From Sphingobacterium sp. SGG-5 (GTDB lineage Bacteria > Bacteroidota > Bacteroidia > Sphingobacteriales > Sphingobacteriaceae), in assembly GCF_011043525.1 (NCBI RefSeq), contig NZ_JAAKGO010000002.1:248001-312000 (forward strand): a stretch of 64,000 nucleotides of DNA, in the 5' to 3' direction. The notes under the pieces are model-generated. The model saw only the letters and a program-made list of their open reading frames with translations, ran no database searches and was not told the origin of the DNA. Both the position numbers and the translations under genes were made by a program. Of this stretch, positions 1-9,351 are shown piece by piece (the first letter of the stretch is position 1; each line of letters begins with the position of its first letter).

Positions 1-65
1 TTGACAAAGCTAAGCACTATTGCACTCAACGTAGGAAATAACAGCAGTATAAATAAGTTATCCAT
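1..65 (-). CDS. nuoM: NADH-quinone oxidoreductase subunit M (N-terminal fragment)
   Basis: Reading leftward from an ATG at 65 gives 21 codons beginning MDNLFILLLFPTLSAIVLSF, which run off the window edge. A hydrophobic start of this kind, 11 bp after the nuoL stop, is what nuoM should look like in an A-to-N ordered complex I operon. NuoM is one of the three antiporter-like proton-pumping membrane subunits. Only the first membrane segment is visible, so the identification rests mainly on operon position. Confidence 0.75.
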   Translation of the reverse strand, partial: MDNLFILLLFPTLSAIVLSFV

Positions 66-76
66 TCATTAAAAAA

Positions 77-1990
77 CTAAACATGCAAAAATCCGTATAC
101 CATAATCGCAATAACACCCACGACCATCATAAATATATAGAACCCGACGTGTCCATTCTGAACCTGACGGATACCTCTGCCCGATAGGATGAAAAAATCT
201 CCTACCGCATGCACCAACCGATCAATCCCGTCCCGATCCACCACCTTATAAAAAGCTCGTGATGCAGCATCCAACGGCTTCACAACAAGTGCTTGATAGA
301 TTTCATCGATATAGAACTTATGATAAGATAGCTTGTATAACACCCCACCTTTTGAAGTATCTGTGACCGATACATTACGCCGATACGTATTAATGGCGTA
401 GAAAGCCATGGCTAACGCACCTACTGTCGATGCCGCCATTAATATATACTCGGTTGTGTGCTCCAGATGAAAGGGTTGCGCTATAGTTTGACTATCTGCA
501 AAAATCGGGGCAAGGAACTGGGCAAGCCAGCTATTTCCATGCAAGGCCGCCGGAATGTTCAAACATCCACCGACAGCTGCAAAAACGGCTAACACGATTA
601 GGGGCAGCGTCATCTGCCACGGCGACTCATGCACGTGATGTTTTTGCTCCTCCGTACCTCTGAATTTCCCAAAGAAAGTAAGGGCCAACAGACGAAACAT
701 ATAAAATGCCGTAAATAATGCCCCGATAAAGCCTAACACCCAAAATACGGGGCTAGCAAAAAAAGCATAGGCTAAAATCTCATCTTTCGAGAAGAAACCG
801 GATAATGGTGGAATACCAGCTATTGCAATGGTACCTATTAACATGGTTATATAAGTAATAGGTAATTTCTTTTTCAATCCTCCCATCATACGCATATCTT
901 GCTCGTTGCTCATGGCATGAATAACCGAGCCAGCCCCCAAGAATAGCAGGGCCTTGAAGAAGGCATGCGTCAATACATGGAAAAATGCCCCAGTGAATGC
1001 ACCCACACCTAAGCCCAAGAACATATAACCCAACTGTGACACGGTGGAATAGGCCAACACTTTCTTGATATCATTTTGGGTGATAGCAATACATGCCGCC
1101 AGCAATGCTGTTGCCAGACCGACGACCGCGATAATCTGCATAGTAATCGGCGATAGGGTAAACAGGATATTGGATCGGGCAATCATATAGATTCCGGCAG
1201 TCACCATCGTAGCCGCGTGAATCAGTGCAGAGACAGGCGTCGGTCCAGCCATAGCATCAGGCAACCAGGTGAATAAAGGTAGCTGCGCTGATTTCCCTGT
1301 GGCTGCAATAAACAACATCAAGGTAATAAGTAGAAGTGCGGTATCCCCCATGGGCAGCTGCGCAGCAGCAGGAAGTACTTCCCCGAATTCCAATGACCCA
1401 AATGTGGCAATGATCGCAAAAACGGCAATCAAAAAGCCGAGATCACCTATTCTATTCATAACGAAAGCTTTCTTCGCTGCAGACGAATAGTCCACGTTTT
1501 TATACCAGAAGCCTATCAAAAGATAAGAACAAAGTCCTACACCTTCCCAACCTATGAACATAATGAGATAATTTGATCCTAATACGAGCAGCAACATAAA
1601 GAAAATGAACAAGTTAAGATACGAAAAAAACTTGCCAAAACCTTCGTCGTGTTCCATATAACTGTAGGAATATAAATGGATTAAAAACCCTATTCCTGTC
1701 ACGATAAGCAACATAATAGCGCTCAGCGGATCGAGTAAAAAGGAAAACGAAAGATTAAAACTCCCCACGGATATCCAGTCAAACAGCTGGTAGGTAAAAG
1801 TCCCTGCTTCGCCTGCACTCCGTGCGGTATTTACCTCTCCAAAAAGAACACAGCTTATCAAAAAAGAAGCGAATACTACGCCACTGCCTAATATACCGAT
1901 AAGCGGTTTTGGCAGGACATTTTGCCCCAGTCCATTTATCAGAAAACCCAACAACGGTAATAAAGGAATTAACCAAATAAGTTCTATCAT
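77..1990 (-). CDS. nuoL: NADH-quinone oxidoreductase subunit L
   Basis: This is the 637-residue proton-pumping antiporter-like subunit of respiratory complex I, in the inner membrane. The sequence is almost entirely transmembrane helices. It carries the family hallmarks: GWEGVGLCSYLLIGFW near residue 150, a TGKSAQLPLFTWLPDAMAGP stretch followed by TPVSALIHAATMVTAG near 235-265, and the long amphipathic C-terminal helix region that links the antiporter modules. Length is normal for the family. It is followed after 11 bp by nuoM and preceded by nuoK after a 68-bp gap, all in one transcriptional direction. Confidence 0.97.
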   Translation of the reverse strand: MIELIWLIPLLPLLGFLINGLGQNVLPKPLIGILGSGVVFASFLISCVLFGEVNTARSAGEAGTFTYQLFDWISVGSFNLSFSFLLDPLSAIMLLIVTGIGFLIHLYSYSYMEHDEGFGKFFSYLNLFIFFMLLLVLGSNYLIMFIGWEGVGLCSYLLIGFWYKNVDYSSAAKKAFVMNRIGDLGFLIAVFAIIATFGSLEFGEVLPAAAQLPMGDTALLLITLMLFIAATGKSAQLPLFTWLPDAMAGPTPVSALIHAATMVTAGIYMIARSNILFTLSPITMQIIAVVGLATALLAACIAITQNDIKKVLAYSTVSQLGYMFLGLGVGAFTGAFFHVLTHAFFKALLFLGAGSVIHAMSNEQDMRMMGGLKKKLPITYITMLIGTIAIAGIPPLSGFFSKDEILAYAFFASPVFWVLGFIGALFTAFYMFRLLALTFFGKFRGTEEQKHHVHESPWQMTLPLIVLAVFAAVGGCLNIPAALHGNSWLAQFLAPIFADSQTIAQPFHLEHTTEYILMAASTVGALAMAFYAINTYRRNVSVTDTSKGGVLYKLSYHKFYIDEIYQALVVKPLDAASRAFYKVVDRDGIDRLVHAVGDFFILSGRGIRQVQNGHVGFYIFMMVVGVIAIMVYGFLHV

Positions 1991-2058
1991 ATAACTAATT
2001 AAAAAGGCAAAATTAAAAAGTAAAAAACCATGTATTTTTTCATTATCCTATACTATCC

Positions 2059-2388
2059 CTACCATCGTAATTTACTCAAGGATTCCAAATCCACGGATTT
2101 CGTATTTCTATAGACCATAATGACGATAGCTAAACCCACCGCGACCTCTGCCGCAGCTAAAGCCATCACGAAAAATACAAAAACCTGTCCACTGGCATCT
2201 CCGCGATAAGCCGAAAAAGCAGCCAACAACAGGTTAACGGAGTTCAACATCAATTCGATAGACATCATAATGATGATGACATTTCTCCGAATCAAAACGC
2301 CGATCACTCCGATCGCAAAAACAATACTGCAAAAAATCAAATAATGATTTAATGGTATTCCTTGTATATTTTGAACAATATGATCCAT
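2059..2388 (-). CDS. nuoK: NADH-quinone oxidoreductase subunit K
   Basis: A 109-residue membrane subunit of complex I with three predicted transmembrane helices. The buried acidic region is recognisable in MMSIELMLNSVNLLL, whose glutamate belongs to the proton path along the membrane arm. The start codon overlaps the nuoJ stop by one base (TGATG), which implies translational coupling. Length and motif are typical. Confidence 0.96.
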   Translation of the reverse strand: MDHIVQNIQGIPLNHYLIFCSIVFAIGVIGVLIRRNVIIIMMSIELMLNSVNLLLAAFSAYRGDASGQVFVFFVMALAAAEVAVGLAIVIMVYRNTKSVDLESLSKLRW

Positions 2389-2885
2389 CAGGCTTCTTTC
2401 TTATCTTTTTTAGCTAATAATATGGCTCCCACCATGGCTGTTAATAACAGAATGGAGGAAAGCTCGAATGGTAACAAAAATTCATCGAACAATATTTTCC
2501 CCAAATTCTTGACCAAACCAAAATCCGTATTGCCCGTTACAAAACCATTATTTGTTTCGATGACCTTAAGCGCTCCTAAGACAGTTGCGATAAGACACAT
2601 GCCCGCAATAGTGCCCATGATCTTTACCAAATTCGACTTCATGGGTTCGGTATCTTTATTCAGGTTCAGCAACATGAGCACAAAGAGAAACAATACCATA
2701 ATTGCACCCATGTAGACAATAAAATTGACTACAGCCAAAAACTGTGCATTAAGTAAGATATAATGTATGGTAAAGGTAAAAAAGGTGATTACCAGATACA
2801 GTACGCTATGTACCGGATTCTTTGTGAAGATGGTCATCAGCGCAAAGAAGATCGACAAAAAAGCTACAAAGTAGAATATAGTCAT
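2388..2885 (-). CDS. nuoJ: NADH-quinone oxidoreductase subunit J
   Basis: A 165-residue membrane subunit of complex I beginning MTIFYFVAFLSIFFALM. I placed the start at 2885 rather than the longest possible start at 2924. The longer version would overlap nuoI by 35 bp and adds a polar stretch ahead of the first membrane helix, whereas 2885 lies 4 bp after the nuoI stop. The conserved VNFIVYMGAIMVLFLFVLML helix (third membrane segment of the family, containing the pi-bulge) is clear. The C-terminus is coupled to nuoK. Confidence 0.94.
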   Translation of the reverse strand: MTIFYFVAFLSIFFALMTIFTKNPVHSVLYLVITFFTFTIHYILLNAQFLAVVNFIVYMGAIMVLFLFVLMLLNLNKDTEPMKSNLVKIMGTIAGMCLIATVLGALKVIETNNGFVTGNTDFGLVKNLGKILFDEFLLPFELSSILLLTAMVGAILLAKKDKKEA

Positions 2886-2889
2886 CAGC

Positions 2890-3411
2890 TTATTTATTTT
2901 CCTGTTTGAGTTGGGTAATATCAAATTTCGGTTCCACCAATTTGTCCTTACCGTATATAAAGTCTTTCCGTAAATAATCCGCTGTCACGTGTGAGCCATC
3001 CAAATATATGGCTTCCTTCGGACAGGCCTCTTCACATAATCCACAGAAAATACAGCGTAACATATTGATCTCGTACACGGCTGCATACTTTTCTTCTCGG
3101 TATAGATGTTCCTCTCCCTTTTTCCTTTCCGCCGCTACCATGGTGATGGCCTCCGCAGGGCAAGACAATGCACATAGGCCACAGGCGGTACAGCGCTCTC
3201 TGCCCATCTCGTCTCGTTTCAACGAATGCTGCCCCCGGAAATTCTTCGAATAAGGCCTGATCTGTTCCGGATATTTTATGGTCGGGATTTTCTTAAAAAA
3301 ATGCTTAATAGTAATTGAAAGCCCTTTGACAATAGCAGGTAAATATATGCGTTCCCATATATTCATCGGCTTTTGCTCTATCACCCTTTTTCTATTGCTT
3401 AATGACTGCAT
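2890..3411 (-). CDS. nuoI: NADH-quinone oxidoreductase subunit I (two 4Fe-4S clusters)
   Basis: This peripheral-arm subunit carries clusters N6a and N6b, which hand electrons towards N2. Two ferredoxin motifs are intact: Cys74, 77, 80, 84 in CTACGLCALSC and Cys120, 123, 126, 130 in CIFCGLCEEAC. The 173-residue length fits the family. The start used has an AGAGAG sequence close upstream; an alternative start at 3366 (MNIWERIYL) would remove 15 residues and aligns better with shorter homologues. Unlike the other nuo junctions it is separated from nuoH by 214 bp. Confidence 0.96.
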   Translation of the reverse strand: MQSLSNRKRVIEQKPMNIWERIYLPAIVKGLSITIKHFFKKIPTIKYPEQIRPYSKNFRGQHSLKRDEMGRERCTACGLCALSCPAEAITMVAAERKKGEEHLYREEKYAAVYEINMLRCIFCGLCEEACPKEAIYLDGSHVTADYLRKDFIYGKDKLVEPKFDITQLKQENK

Positions 3412-3625
3412 ATCTCTCTTTGTTTAACCTCTCAAATCTCTTTACTCTTTTACTTTTTTGGCCGTCAAAAAAGTAACAAAAAACTCGCTGCTTAAAACTT
3501 TTGGCTGTATGGATAGTGCCTCCCACTGCTATTGCCAAAATTTTTGAGGCAGCATTCTTTGCTTTTGTACGGCTTCTGCTTCTCTCATTCTTCTCGTCTT
3601 TTATCTAATATCTAAATACTAAATA
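3412..3625. other. Large intergenic insert inside the nuo operon
   Basis: These 214 bp separate nuoH from nuoI, whereas neighbouring nuo genes are a few to 92 bp apart. The segment holds a perfect 11-bp inverted repeat (3450-3476) next to an A/T-rich tract, followed by about 140 bp without an ORF that looks real. I see no promoter consensus. It has the look of a dispersed intergenic element rather than a regulatory leader, but copies elsewhere cannot be checked from this window. Confidence 0.5.
3450..3476. repeat. 11-bp perfect inverted repeat, 5-bp loop
   Basis: TTACTTTTTTG (3450-3460), loop GCCGT, then CAAAAAAGTAA (3466-3476). The arms are exact reverse complements. The stem is almost all A-T with a single G-C pair at the loop and one near the end, and no separate U-tract follows on the operon strand. 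It is therefore a weak terminator candidate and more likely part of a repeated intergenic element. Confidence 0.7.
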
Positions 3626-4663
3626 CTAAAAATACGTATCTTTTATAATAGAGAATACCCCTGTCAATACGATATTGGCGATAGCAAGCGGGATCAACAC
3701 TTTCCATCCCAAATTCATCAATTGATCGTACCGAAACCGGGGTAACGTCCAACGGATCCACATAAAGAAAAAGATAAATCCGAATATTTTCAAAAAGAAT
3801 ACGATGACTCCGATAATTGTGATCCAGTTGGACGATAGACCTAAATCATACATGAAAGGGAAGTTATATCCTCCAAAATACAAGGAAGCCATCAGCGCCG
3901 AAGACACAAACATGTTGATATATTCGGAAAACATGTACAACCCTAATTTCATGGAGGAATACTCCGTATGATAGCCTCCTACCAATTCGGTCTCACATTC
4001 CGGCAGGTCAAAAGGTACACGGTTACACTCTGCAAAAGCACAGGTAATGAAGATCAGGAATCCAAGCGGCTGCACCCAGATGTTCCAGTTTACAAAACCC
4101 GATTGTTGCGCCACGATCTCACCTACAGACAACGTTCCTGTTACCATGAGTAATGCGATCAGCGACAGTCCCATGCCGATCTCATAACTGATACTCTGAG
4201 AAGCCGCACGAATAGCTCCCATGAGCGCAAACTTGTTGTTGGACGCCCATCCGCCGAGCATAATACCATATACGCCCAAGGCGATGACACCAAAAACATA
4301 GAGCACGCCGATATTGACGTCGGCCACTTGCAGGCTGACGGTTCGGTCGCCTATTGTCAGTTCCTGCCCCCAGGGAATCACTGCCGAAGTAATGCAAGCC
4401 GTGATGATAGCAATTACCGGACCTAAGACAAATAAAGTCTTATGCGCATAAGCTGGAATGATCTCCTCTTTAAAGAAGAACTTACCGCCATCACACAAAG
4501 GTTGTAACAATCCAAATATCCCCGCCCGGTCTGGCCCATGCCGATCTTGCATAAAGCCTGCAATTTTCCGCTCTGCCAACGTCGAATACATAGCTATAAC
4601 CAATGTGATGACAAAGACGATAACCACCAAAATTAATTTCTCTAAAATAAAAGCTACTTCCAT
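3626..4663 (-). CDS. nuoH: NADH-quinone oxidoreductase subunit H
   Basis: A 345-residue membrane subunit that forms much of the quinone-binding chamber where the peripheral arm meets the membrane arm. Family signatures are visible: AERKIAGFMQDRHGPDRAG near residue 30, FAECNRVPFDLPECETELVG near 210, and the conserved WIRWTLPRFRYDQLM near 300. Length and helix pattern are normal. It follows nuoG by 6 bp and precedes the unusual 214-bp gap before nuoI. Confidence 0.97.
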   Translation of the reverse strand: MEVAFILEKLILVVIVFVITLVIAMYSTLAERKIAGFMQDRHGPDRAGIFGLLQPLCDGGKFFFKEEIIPAYAHKTLFVLGPVIAIITACITSAVIPWGQELTIGDRTVSLQVADVNIGVLYVFGVIALGVYGIMLGGWASNNKFALMGAIRAASQSISYEIGMGLSLIALLMVTGTLSVGEIVAQQSGFVNWNIWVQPLGFLIFITCAFAECNRVPFDLPECETELVGGYHTEYSSMKLGLYMFSEYINMFVSSALMASLYFGGYNFPFMYDLGLSSNWITIIGVIVFFLKIFGFIFFFMWIRWTLPRFRYDQLMNLGWKVLIPLAIANIVLTGVFSIIKDTYF

Positions 4664-4669
4664 CCTCGC

Positions 4670-5686
4670 TTATTTTAATCGTTCTGTTCGGGCCAGTTGT
4701 TCTTCATTGGCCTCCTGCAATTTCTTACTTTCCTCAATGACCGCCGGGGGATTGAACGTATAGTAGTGATTGGCGCTAATAACCGATTCATGATCTACCG
4801 GTGTAGGTTCTTCCAAAATCCAATCCGCCGTTTTTTTAGTCTCAAAACGACAGGTATTACAGATAAACTCCTTCACTTCACCATATTCATCCTTACGTCC
4901 CGTCACACGCAATACCTCCGCACCCTTATACCATAACGTTACTTTACCCGAACATGTCGGACAGTCACGATGTGCATCTACCGGTTTGGTAAACCACACG
5001 CGGTTCTTAAACCGGAAGGTCTTATCCGTAAGCGCCCCCACCGGACATACATCGATGACATTTCCGATGAAGTCATTATTTAAACCCTTATGGATATACG
5101 TCGAGATTTCAGCATGGTCTCCTCGACCCAAAATACCGTGCTCTCGTCCATCGGTTAATTGATTGGCCACGTACACGCAACGGTAGCAGAGTATGCAGCG
5201 ATTCATGTGCAACTGAATCTTATCACCGATGTCGATGGGCTCAAAAGTACGTTTCCTAAATTCAAACTGCGTTTGCGCCACACCATGCTCATAGCTCAGA
5301 TCCTGCAATTTACACTCCCCTGCCTGGTCGCAGACAGGACAGTCCAAAGGGTGATTGATCAAGAGAAATTCTACGACACTTTTTCGGGCATCCAGCACTT
5401 CCGGAGAAGAGATATTCTGTACCTCCATGCCGTCCATTACCGTCGTACGGCAGGAGGCCACCAGTTTCGGCATCGGTCTCGGGTCTTTCTCTGAGCCTTT
5501 GGATACTTTTACCAAACATGTACGGCATTTACCGCCGGATCCTTCTAATGTCGAGTAATAACACATGGCAGGAGGCACAATATCTCCACCTATCTGACGT
5601 GCGGCATTCAGAATCGTGGTTCCCGGAGCAACTTCCACCGGAATTCCATCAATAGTTACTGTCAGTTTTACTTCTTCTTCAGCCAT
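4670..5686 (-). CDS. nuoG: NADH-quinone oxidoreductase subunit G, short form (Fe-S domain only)
   Basis: This 338-residue protein corresponds to the N-terminal half of NuoG. It has the plant-type 2Fe-2S domain (Cys42, then GGKCRTC), the His-Cys3 cluster motif HPLDCPVCDQAGEC, the 4Fe-4S motif CILCYRC with a distal CPVGA, and a further CPTC/CNTC cysteine set near the C-terminus. The large molybdopterin-oxidoreductase-like domain of canonical NuoG (650-900 residues) is absent. The following gene begins 6 bp later with no remnant, so this is a compact subunit rather than a frameshift. Short NuoG forms are known in Bacteroidota. Confidence 0.93.
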   Translation of the reverse strand: MAEEEVKLTVTIDGIPVEVAPGTTILNAARQIGGDIVPPAMCYYSTLEGSGGKCRTCLVKVSKGSEKDPRPMPKLVASCRTTVMDGMEVQNISSPEVLDARKSVVEFLLINHPLDCPVCDQAGECKLQDLSYEHGVAQTQFEFRKRTFEPIDIGDKIQLHMNRCILCYRCVYVANQLTDGREHGILGRGDHAEISTYIHKGLNNDFIGNVIDVCPVGALTDKTFRFKNRVWFTKPVDAHRDCPTCSGKVTLWYKGAEVLRVTGRKDEYGEVKEFICNTCRFETKKTADWILEEPTPVDHESVISANHYYTFNPPAVIEESKKLQEANEEQLARTERLK

Positions 5687-5719
5687 TATATCTGCTTTCT
5701 TTTAAAAAAATCACCTTCC

Positions 5720-7075
5720 CTATTGTGCTACAGGCTCCAACGGGTCGGCATAGTGTGCCAATCCGTAATTATGCTGTTGTGCCTCTTCGCGGTGCGTGAT
5801 ATGCCATTCAAATTCGTCTCTAAAATGCCGTATGGCAGCAGCCACCGGCCACGCCGCCGCATCGCCTAAAGGACAGATTGTATTTCCTTCAATATTACGT
5901 TGTATGTTCCACAACAGATCAATATCTTCCATCGATCCCTGTCCATGCTCGATTTTGTGAAGAATGTTTTCCATCCAACCCGTACCTTCACGACAAGGCG
6001 AACATTGGCCACAACTCTCGTGGCGATAGAAACGCGTAAAGTTCCACGTATTGCGTACAATACATTGATCCTCATCAAACACAATAAATCCACCCGAGCC
6101 CAACATCGTTCCACTTTGGAAGCCACCATCCGCAAGCGACTCATAGGTCATTAACCGATCGCCTCCGGTCAGTGTTTTCGCCACAAGGTTTGCCGGCAAA
6201 ATCGGCACCGAGGATCCTCCTGCAACTAACGCCTTTAGACGTTTACCGTTGGCAATACCGCCACAATATTCGTCGGAATATATAAACTCCTCTACCGGAA
6301 CACCCAATTCTATCTCATAAACGCCCGGCTTATTGATATTACCACTCGCTGATATCAGCTTTGTACCCGTACTCCTATCGATTCCAATCTTGGCATATTC
6401 TTCGCCTCCATCATTTATAATAGGTACAGTCGCTGCTATAGATTCCACATTATTGACAACTGTCGGACAGCCGTAAAGCCCAGATACGGCCGGAAATGGA
6501 GGTTTGATACGGGGGTTTCCCCTTTTTCCTTCCAACGACTCCAATAAAGCCGTTTCCTCACCACAGATGTATGCACCTCCTCCAGGTTGTACATACAGCT
6601 CTAAACTATATCCGGAGCCTAATATATTCTGTCCGAGTAAGCCCGCGGCTTTTGCTTCAGCAATTGCTTTTTCAAGGATACGGATCTGAGGCATCATTTC
6701 GCCCCGCACATAAATATAGGACGTATGGGCACCCAATGCATAGCTCGACACGATCATCCCTTCAATCAGGATATGTGGGATATGCGTCATCAGATACCTG
6801 TCTTTGAATGTTCCCGGCTCCGATTCGTCAGCGTTGCAGACCAAATAGCGCGGAACACCCTCTGGCTTCGCCAAAAAACTCCATTTCAAGCCCGTCGGGA
6901 AGCCTGCGCCACCGCGCCCCCGTAGGCCAGATTTCTTGACCTCCTCCAGCACATCTTCGGGCGACATTGACTTCAACGCCTTTTCTACGGCCCGGTATCC
7001 TCCCTGTTGACGGTAAACCGCCAAAGTATGTATGTCCGGTACGTTGATATGTTCTAATAATAACTTGCGACCCAT
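5720..7075 (-). CDS. nuoF: NADH-quinone oxidoreductase subunit F (FMN/NADH-binding)
   Basis: The 451-residue flavoprotein subunit oxidises NADH through FMN and passes electrons to a 4Fe-4S cluster (N3). Visible signatures are the NADH-binding loop GRGGAGFPTGLKW near residue 53, the FMN-site sequence YLVCNADESEPGTFKDR near 77, and the cluster ligands SCGQCSPCREGT with a distal CPLGDAAAW. Length is normal. It sits between nuoE and nuoG, the usual dehydrogenase-module order. Confidence 0.97.
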   Translation of the reverse strand: MGRKLLLEHINVPDIHTLAVYRQQGGYRAVEKALKSMSPEDVLEEVKKSGLRGRGGAGFPTGLKWSFLAKPEGVPRYLVCNADESEPGTFKDRYLMTHIPHILIEGMIVSSYALGAHTSYIYVRGEMMPQIRILEKAIAEAKAAGLLGQNILGSGYSLELYVQPGGGAYICGEETALLESLEGKRGNPRIKPPFPAVSGLYGCPTVVNNVESIAATVPIINDGGEEYAKIGIDRSTGTKLISASGNINKPGVYEIELGVPVEEFIYSDEYCGGIANGKRLKALVAGGSSVPILPANLVAKTLTGGDRLMTYESLADGGFQSGTMLGSGGFIVFDEDQCIVRNTWNFTRFYRHESCGQCSPCREGTGWMENILHKIEHGQGSMEDIDLLWNIQRNIEGNTICPLGDAAAWPVAAAIRHFRDEFEWHITHREEAQQHNYGLAHYADPLEPVAQ

Positions 7076-7080
7076 AGTGA

Positions 7081-7608
7081 TTAAGCTTCGTGTTGTGCTT
7101 TATTTCGTAAAGTGTCGATCATCTGGTCCACACTTTCCTCCGTTAGGTTTTCATAAAATGTATACTCCGGGCCAATTTGTAATACCGGACCATAACCGCA
7201 TGCTGCCATGCATTCTACCCCGCGCCAGGAAAATAACCCATCCGTCGTTACCTCATTCTCCCTGACACCCAAGCGCTGTTCGATATGTTTCATAATACGT
7301 TCTGCCCCGACTAAACAACAAGGACCTGTACGGCAGACCTCCAATGTATATTTCCCACGAGGTTCTAAAAAGTACATCGTATAGAATGTGGCCACTTCAT
7401 ATACTTCTATTGGCCTAATATTCAGATATGCCGCCACCGCATCCATGGCTTCGGTACTCACCCATCCATATTCGGCCTGCACGAGATGCAAGACGGGGAG
7501 TAAAGCCGATTTTTGTCTTCCCTCGGGATACCGGCTTACGATTTCTCCAAACTTAGCTAACAGTTCGGCGGAGAATACAACGGGTTGGTTTTCTTTTATA
7601 CTAAGCAT
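7081..7608 (-). CDS. nuoE: NADH-quinone oxidoreductase subunit E (2Fe-2S thioredoxin-like)
   Basis: A 175-residue subunit binding the N1a 2Fe-2S cluster of the dehydrogenase module. The four-cysteine arrangement is seen as CRTGPC followed about 36 residues later by CMAAC. The upstream helical signature EVATFYTMY is also present. Its start lies inside the end of nuoD (8-bp overlap), indicating coupling. Confidence 0.96.
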   Translation of the reverse strand: MLSIKENQPVVFSAELLAKFGEIVSRYPEGRQKSALLPVLHLVQAEYGWVSTEAMDAVAAYLNIRPIEVYEVATFYTMYFLEPRGKYTLEVCRTGPCCLVGAERIMKHIEQRLGVRENEVTTDGLFSWRGVECMAACGYGPVLQIGPEYTFYENLTEESVDQMIDTLRNKAQHEA

Positions 7609-8836
7609 CTAACTCTCCTGCAATAACATTTAAACTACTCATATTGATAATGGCATCGGATAGTAACATACCGCTGCTCATTGGTGCAAACATTTGATAA
7701 TTTACAAAAGAGGGTCTCCTGAAATGCAGACGATAAGGTGTACGTCCACCGTCATGAATCAGATAAAACCCCAACTCCCCATTTGCACCTTCAACGGCAT
7801 GATACACTTCAGATATCGGTGTTTCCCACTCGCCCATTACTATCTTGAAATGATAGATAAGCGCCTCCATATTATTGTAAACCTGTTCCTTCGGCGGCAA
7901 ATAAAATTCCGGAACATCGGCATGGAAAATACCCGCTGGCTCTTTCGCTATCTTTTCTAAAGCCTGTTCGATAATGTGCATGGATTGCCACATCTCTGCA
8001 TTACGTACCATGAAGCGATCGTAAACATCGCCATTGGTACCGACAGGTACTTCAAAATCAAATTCTTCGTAAGAACAATAAGGCGCTACTGCCCGCACAT
8101 CATAATCTACACCTGTTGCCCTTAAGATCGGTCCTGACCAACTGTAGCTTAATGCCTGTTCGGGTGTCACCGCGGCGACGCCTGCGGTACGTTCGATAAA
8201 TATTCTATTGCGGACGAAAAGCTCTTCAAATTCTCTCAATACTGGTGGATAACGGTCCAGGAATTCTCTGATCTTGCGGAAGGCGACGTCGTTGAAATCG
8301 CGCTCAAAGCCTCCGATCCTCCCAATATTTGTTGTCAGACGCGCTCCACATATTTCCTCAAATATTTCGTAGATAAACTCGCGCTCCTGCATCACATACA
8401 AGAAGCCGGAGAAAGCCCCCGTGTCAACGCCTAAAATACCATTACAGATGATATGGTCTGCAATCCGAGCCAACTCCATAACGATCACACGCATATATTG
8501 TACTCGCTTAGGAATCTCAATATTCAGCAACTTTTCCACCGTCATGTGATAGCCCATGTTGTTGATGGGTGATGAACAGTAGTTGAGCCTGTCCGTCAGC
8601 GGTGTAATCTGGTAGAAGGGCCGATGCTCCGCTATTTTCTCAAATGCCCTATGAATATATCCGATCGTGGATACAGCACTGACGATACGCTCGCCATCCA
8701 TCTGACATACGTTCTGAAACACACCATGGGTCGCCGGATGCGTAGGCCCGATATTCAGCGTCGTCAATTCCTCTTGGGGATCATTATCAAAAAAGACGGG
8801 GTTATTAGGCGTTATTTTTGTTATGGAATTGCTCAT
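7601..8836 (-). CDS. nuoD: NADH-quinone oxidoreductase subunit D (49 kDa, quinone site)
   Basis: This 411-residue subunit shares ancestry with NiFe-hydrogenase large subunits and lines the quinone cavity close to cluster N2. The quinone-binding loop sequence NIGPTHPATHGV appears at residues 28-39. Other family blocks include GYIHRAFEKIAEHR, FYQITPLTDRLNYCS and the C-terminal GGRTPYRLHFRRPSF. It is separate from nuoC here, not fused as in enterobacteria. Confidence 0.97.
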   Translation of the reverse strand: MSNSITKITPNNPVFFDNDPQEELTTLNIGPTHPATHGVFQNVCQMDGERIVSAVSTIGYIHRAFEKIAEHRPFYQITPLTDRLNYCSSPINNMGYHMTVEKLLNIEIPKRVQYMRVIVMELARIADHIICNGILGVDTGAFSGFLYVMQEREFIYEIFEEICGARLTTNIGRIGGFERDFNDVAFRKIREFLDRYPPVLREFEELFVRNRIFIERTAGVAAVTPEQALSYSWSGPILRATGVDYDVRAVAPYCSYEEFDFEVPVGTNGDVYDRFMVRNAEMWQSMHIIEQALEKIAKEPAGIFHADVPEFYLPPKEQVYNNMEALIYHFKIVMGEWETPISEVYHAVEGANGELGFYLIHDGGRTPYRLHFRRPSFVNYQMFAPMSSGMLLSDAIINMSSLNVIAGELDA

Positions 8837-8847
8837 CTTTTCCGTAT

Positions 8848-9351
8848 TTATCGTCCAAAATAAAAATCTTTTTTATCCACCCGGTTTGGATCTTCCAGTG
8901 GATATTCCCTACGCATCGGAAAAACGTCCAGCTCATCCATATTCAATATACGCCGCAAGTCGGGGTGGCCTTCGAATACGATACCAAAAAAGTCATACGT
9001 TTCTCTTTCCATCCAATTGGCACCTTCCCAAACGGAGGTTGCAGTTGGGATAGTCGGCTGGTCGCCATCGATAAACACTTTGATACGTACCCGTACATTC
9101 TGAAACAGGTTGTGTACATGGTATACGACAGCAAATGGCTTTTCTTGTCGCGGATAATGCACAGCAGTAATATCCGTCAGATAAGTAAACCGAAGCCTTT
9201 CATCATTTTTCAAAAAAGAAAGAAGCGCAATAATATGCTCTTTCGTCGTTGTTATAGTCAGCAACCCGTGGGGCTCACCGACAAGGCCAATTCGTTCTGC
9301 AAACTGCTCTTGAAGAGACCTCCAAATACCCTGATTGTCTAACTTATCCAT
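8848..9351 (-). CDS. nuoC: NADH-quinone oxidoreductase subunit C (30 kDa)
   Basis: A 167-residue peripheral-arm subunit. The diagnostic block [24 protein letters not shown] is nearly complete near residues 110-135, followed by [11 protein letters not shown]. The gene overlaps the end of nuoB by 8 bp and precedes nuoD by 11 bp, consistent with a tightly coupled nuoB-C-D block. Confidence 0.96.
   Translation of the reverse strand: MDKLDNQGIWRSLQEQFAERIGLVGEPHGLLTITTTKEHIIALLSFLKNDERLRFTYLTDITAVHYPRQEKPFAVVYHVHNLFQNVRVRIKVFIDGDQPTIPTATSVWEGANWMERETYDFFGIVFEGHPDLRRILNMDELDVFPMRREYPLEDPNRVDKKDFYFGR

Noticed and set aside
2362..2715. Plus-strand ORF opposite nuoJ
   Set aside because: Shadow of nuoJ/nuoK coding sequence; serine- and asparagine-rich translation without features.
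8818..9342. 174-codon plus-strand ORF opposite nuoC
   Set aside because: It is antisense to nuoC, which has its full family signature; the translation is low-quality and unlike any family.
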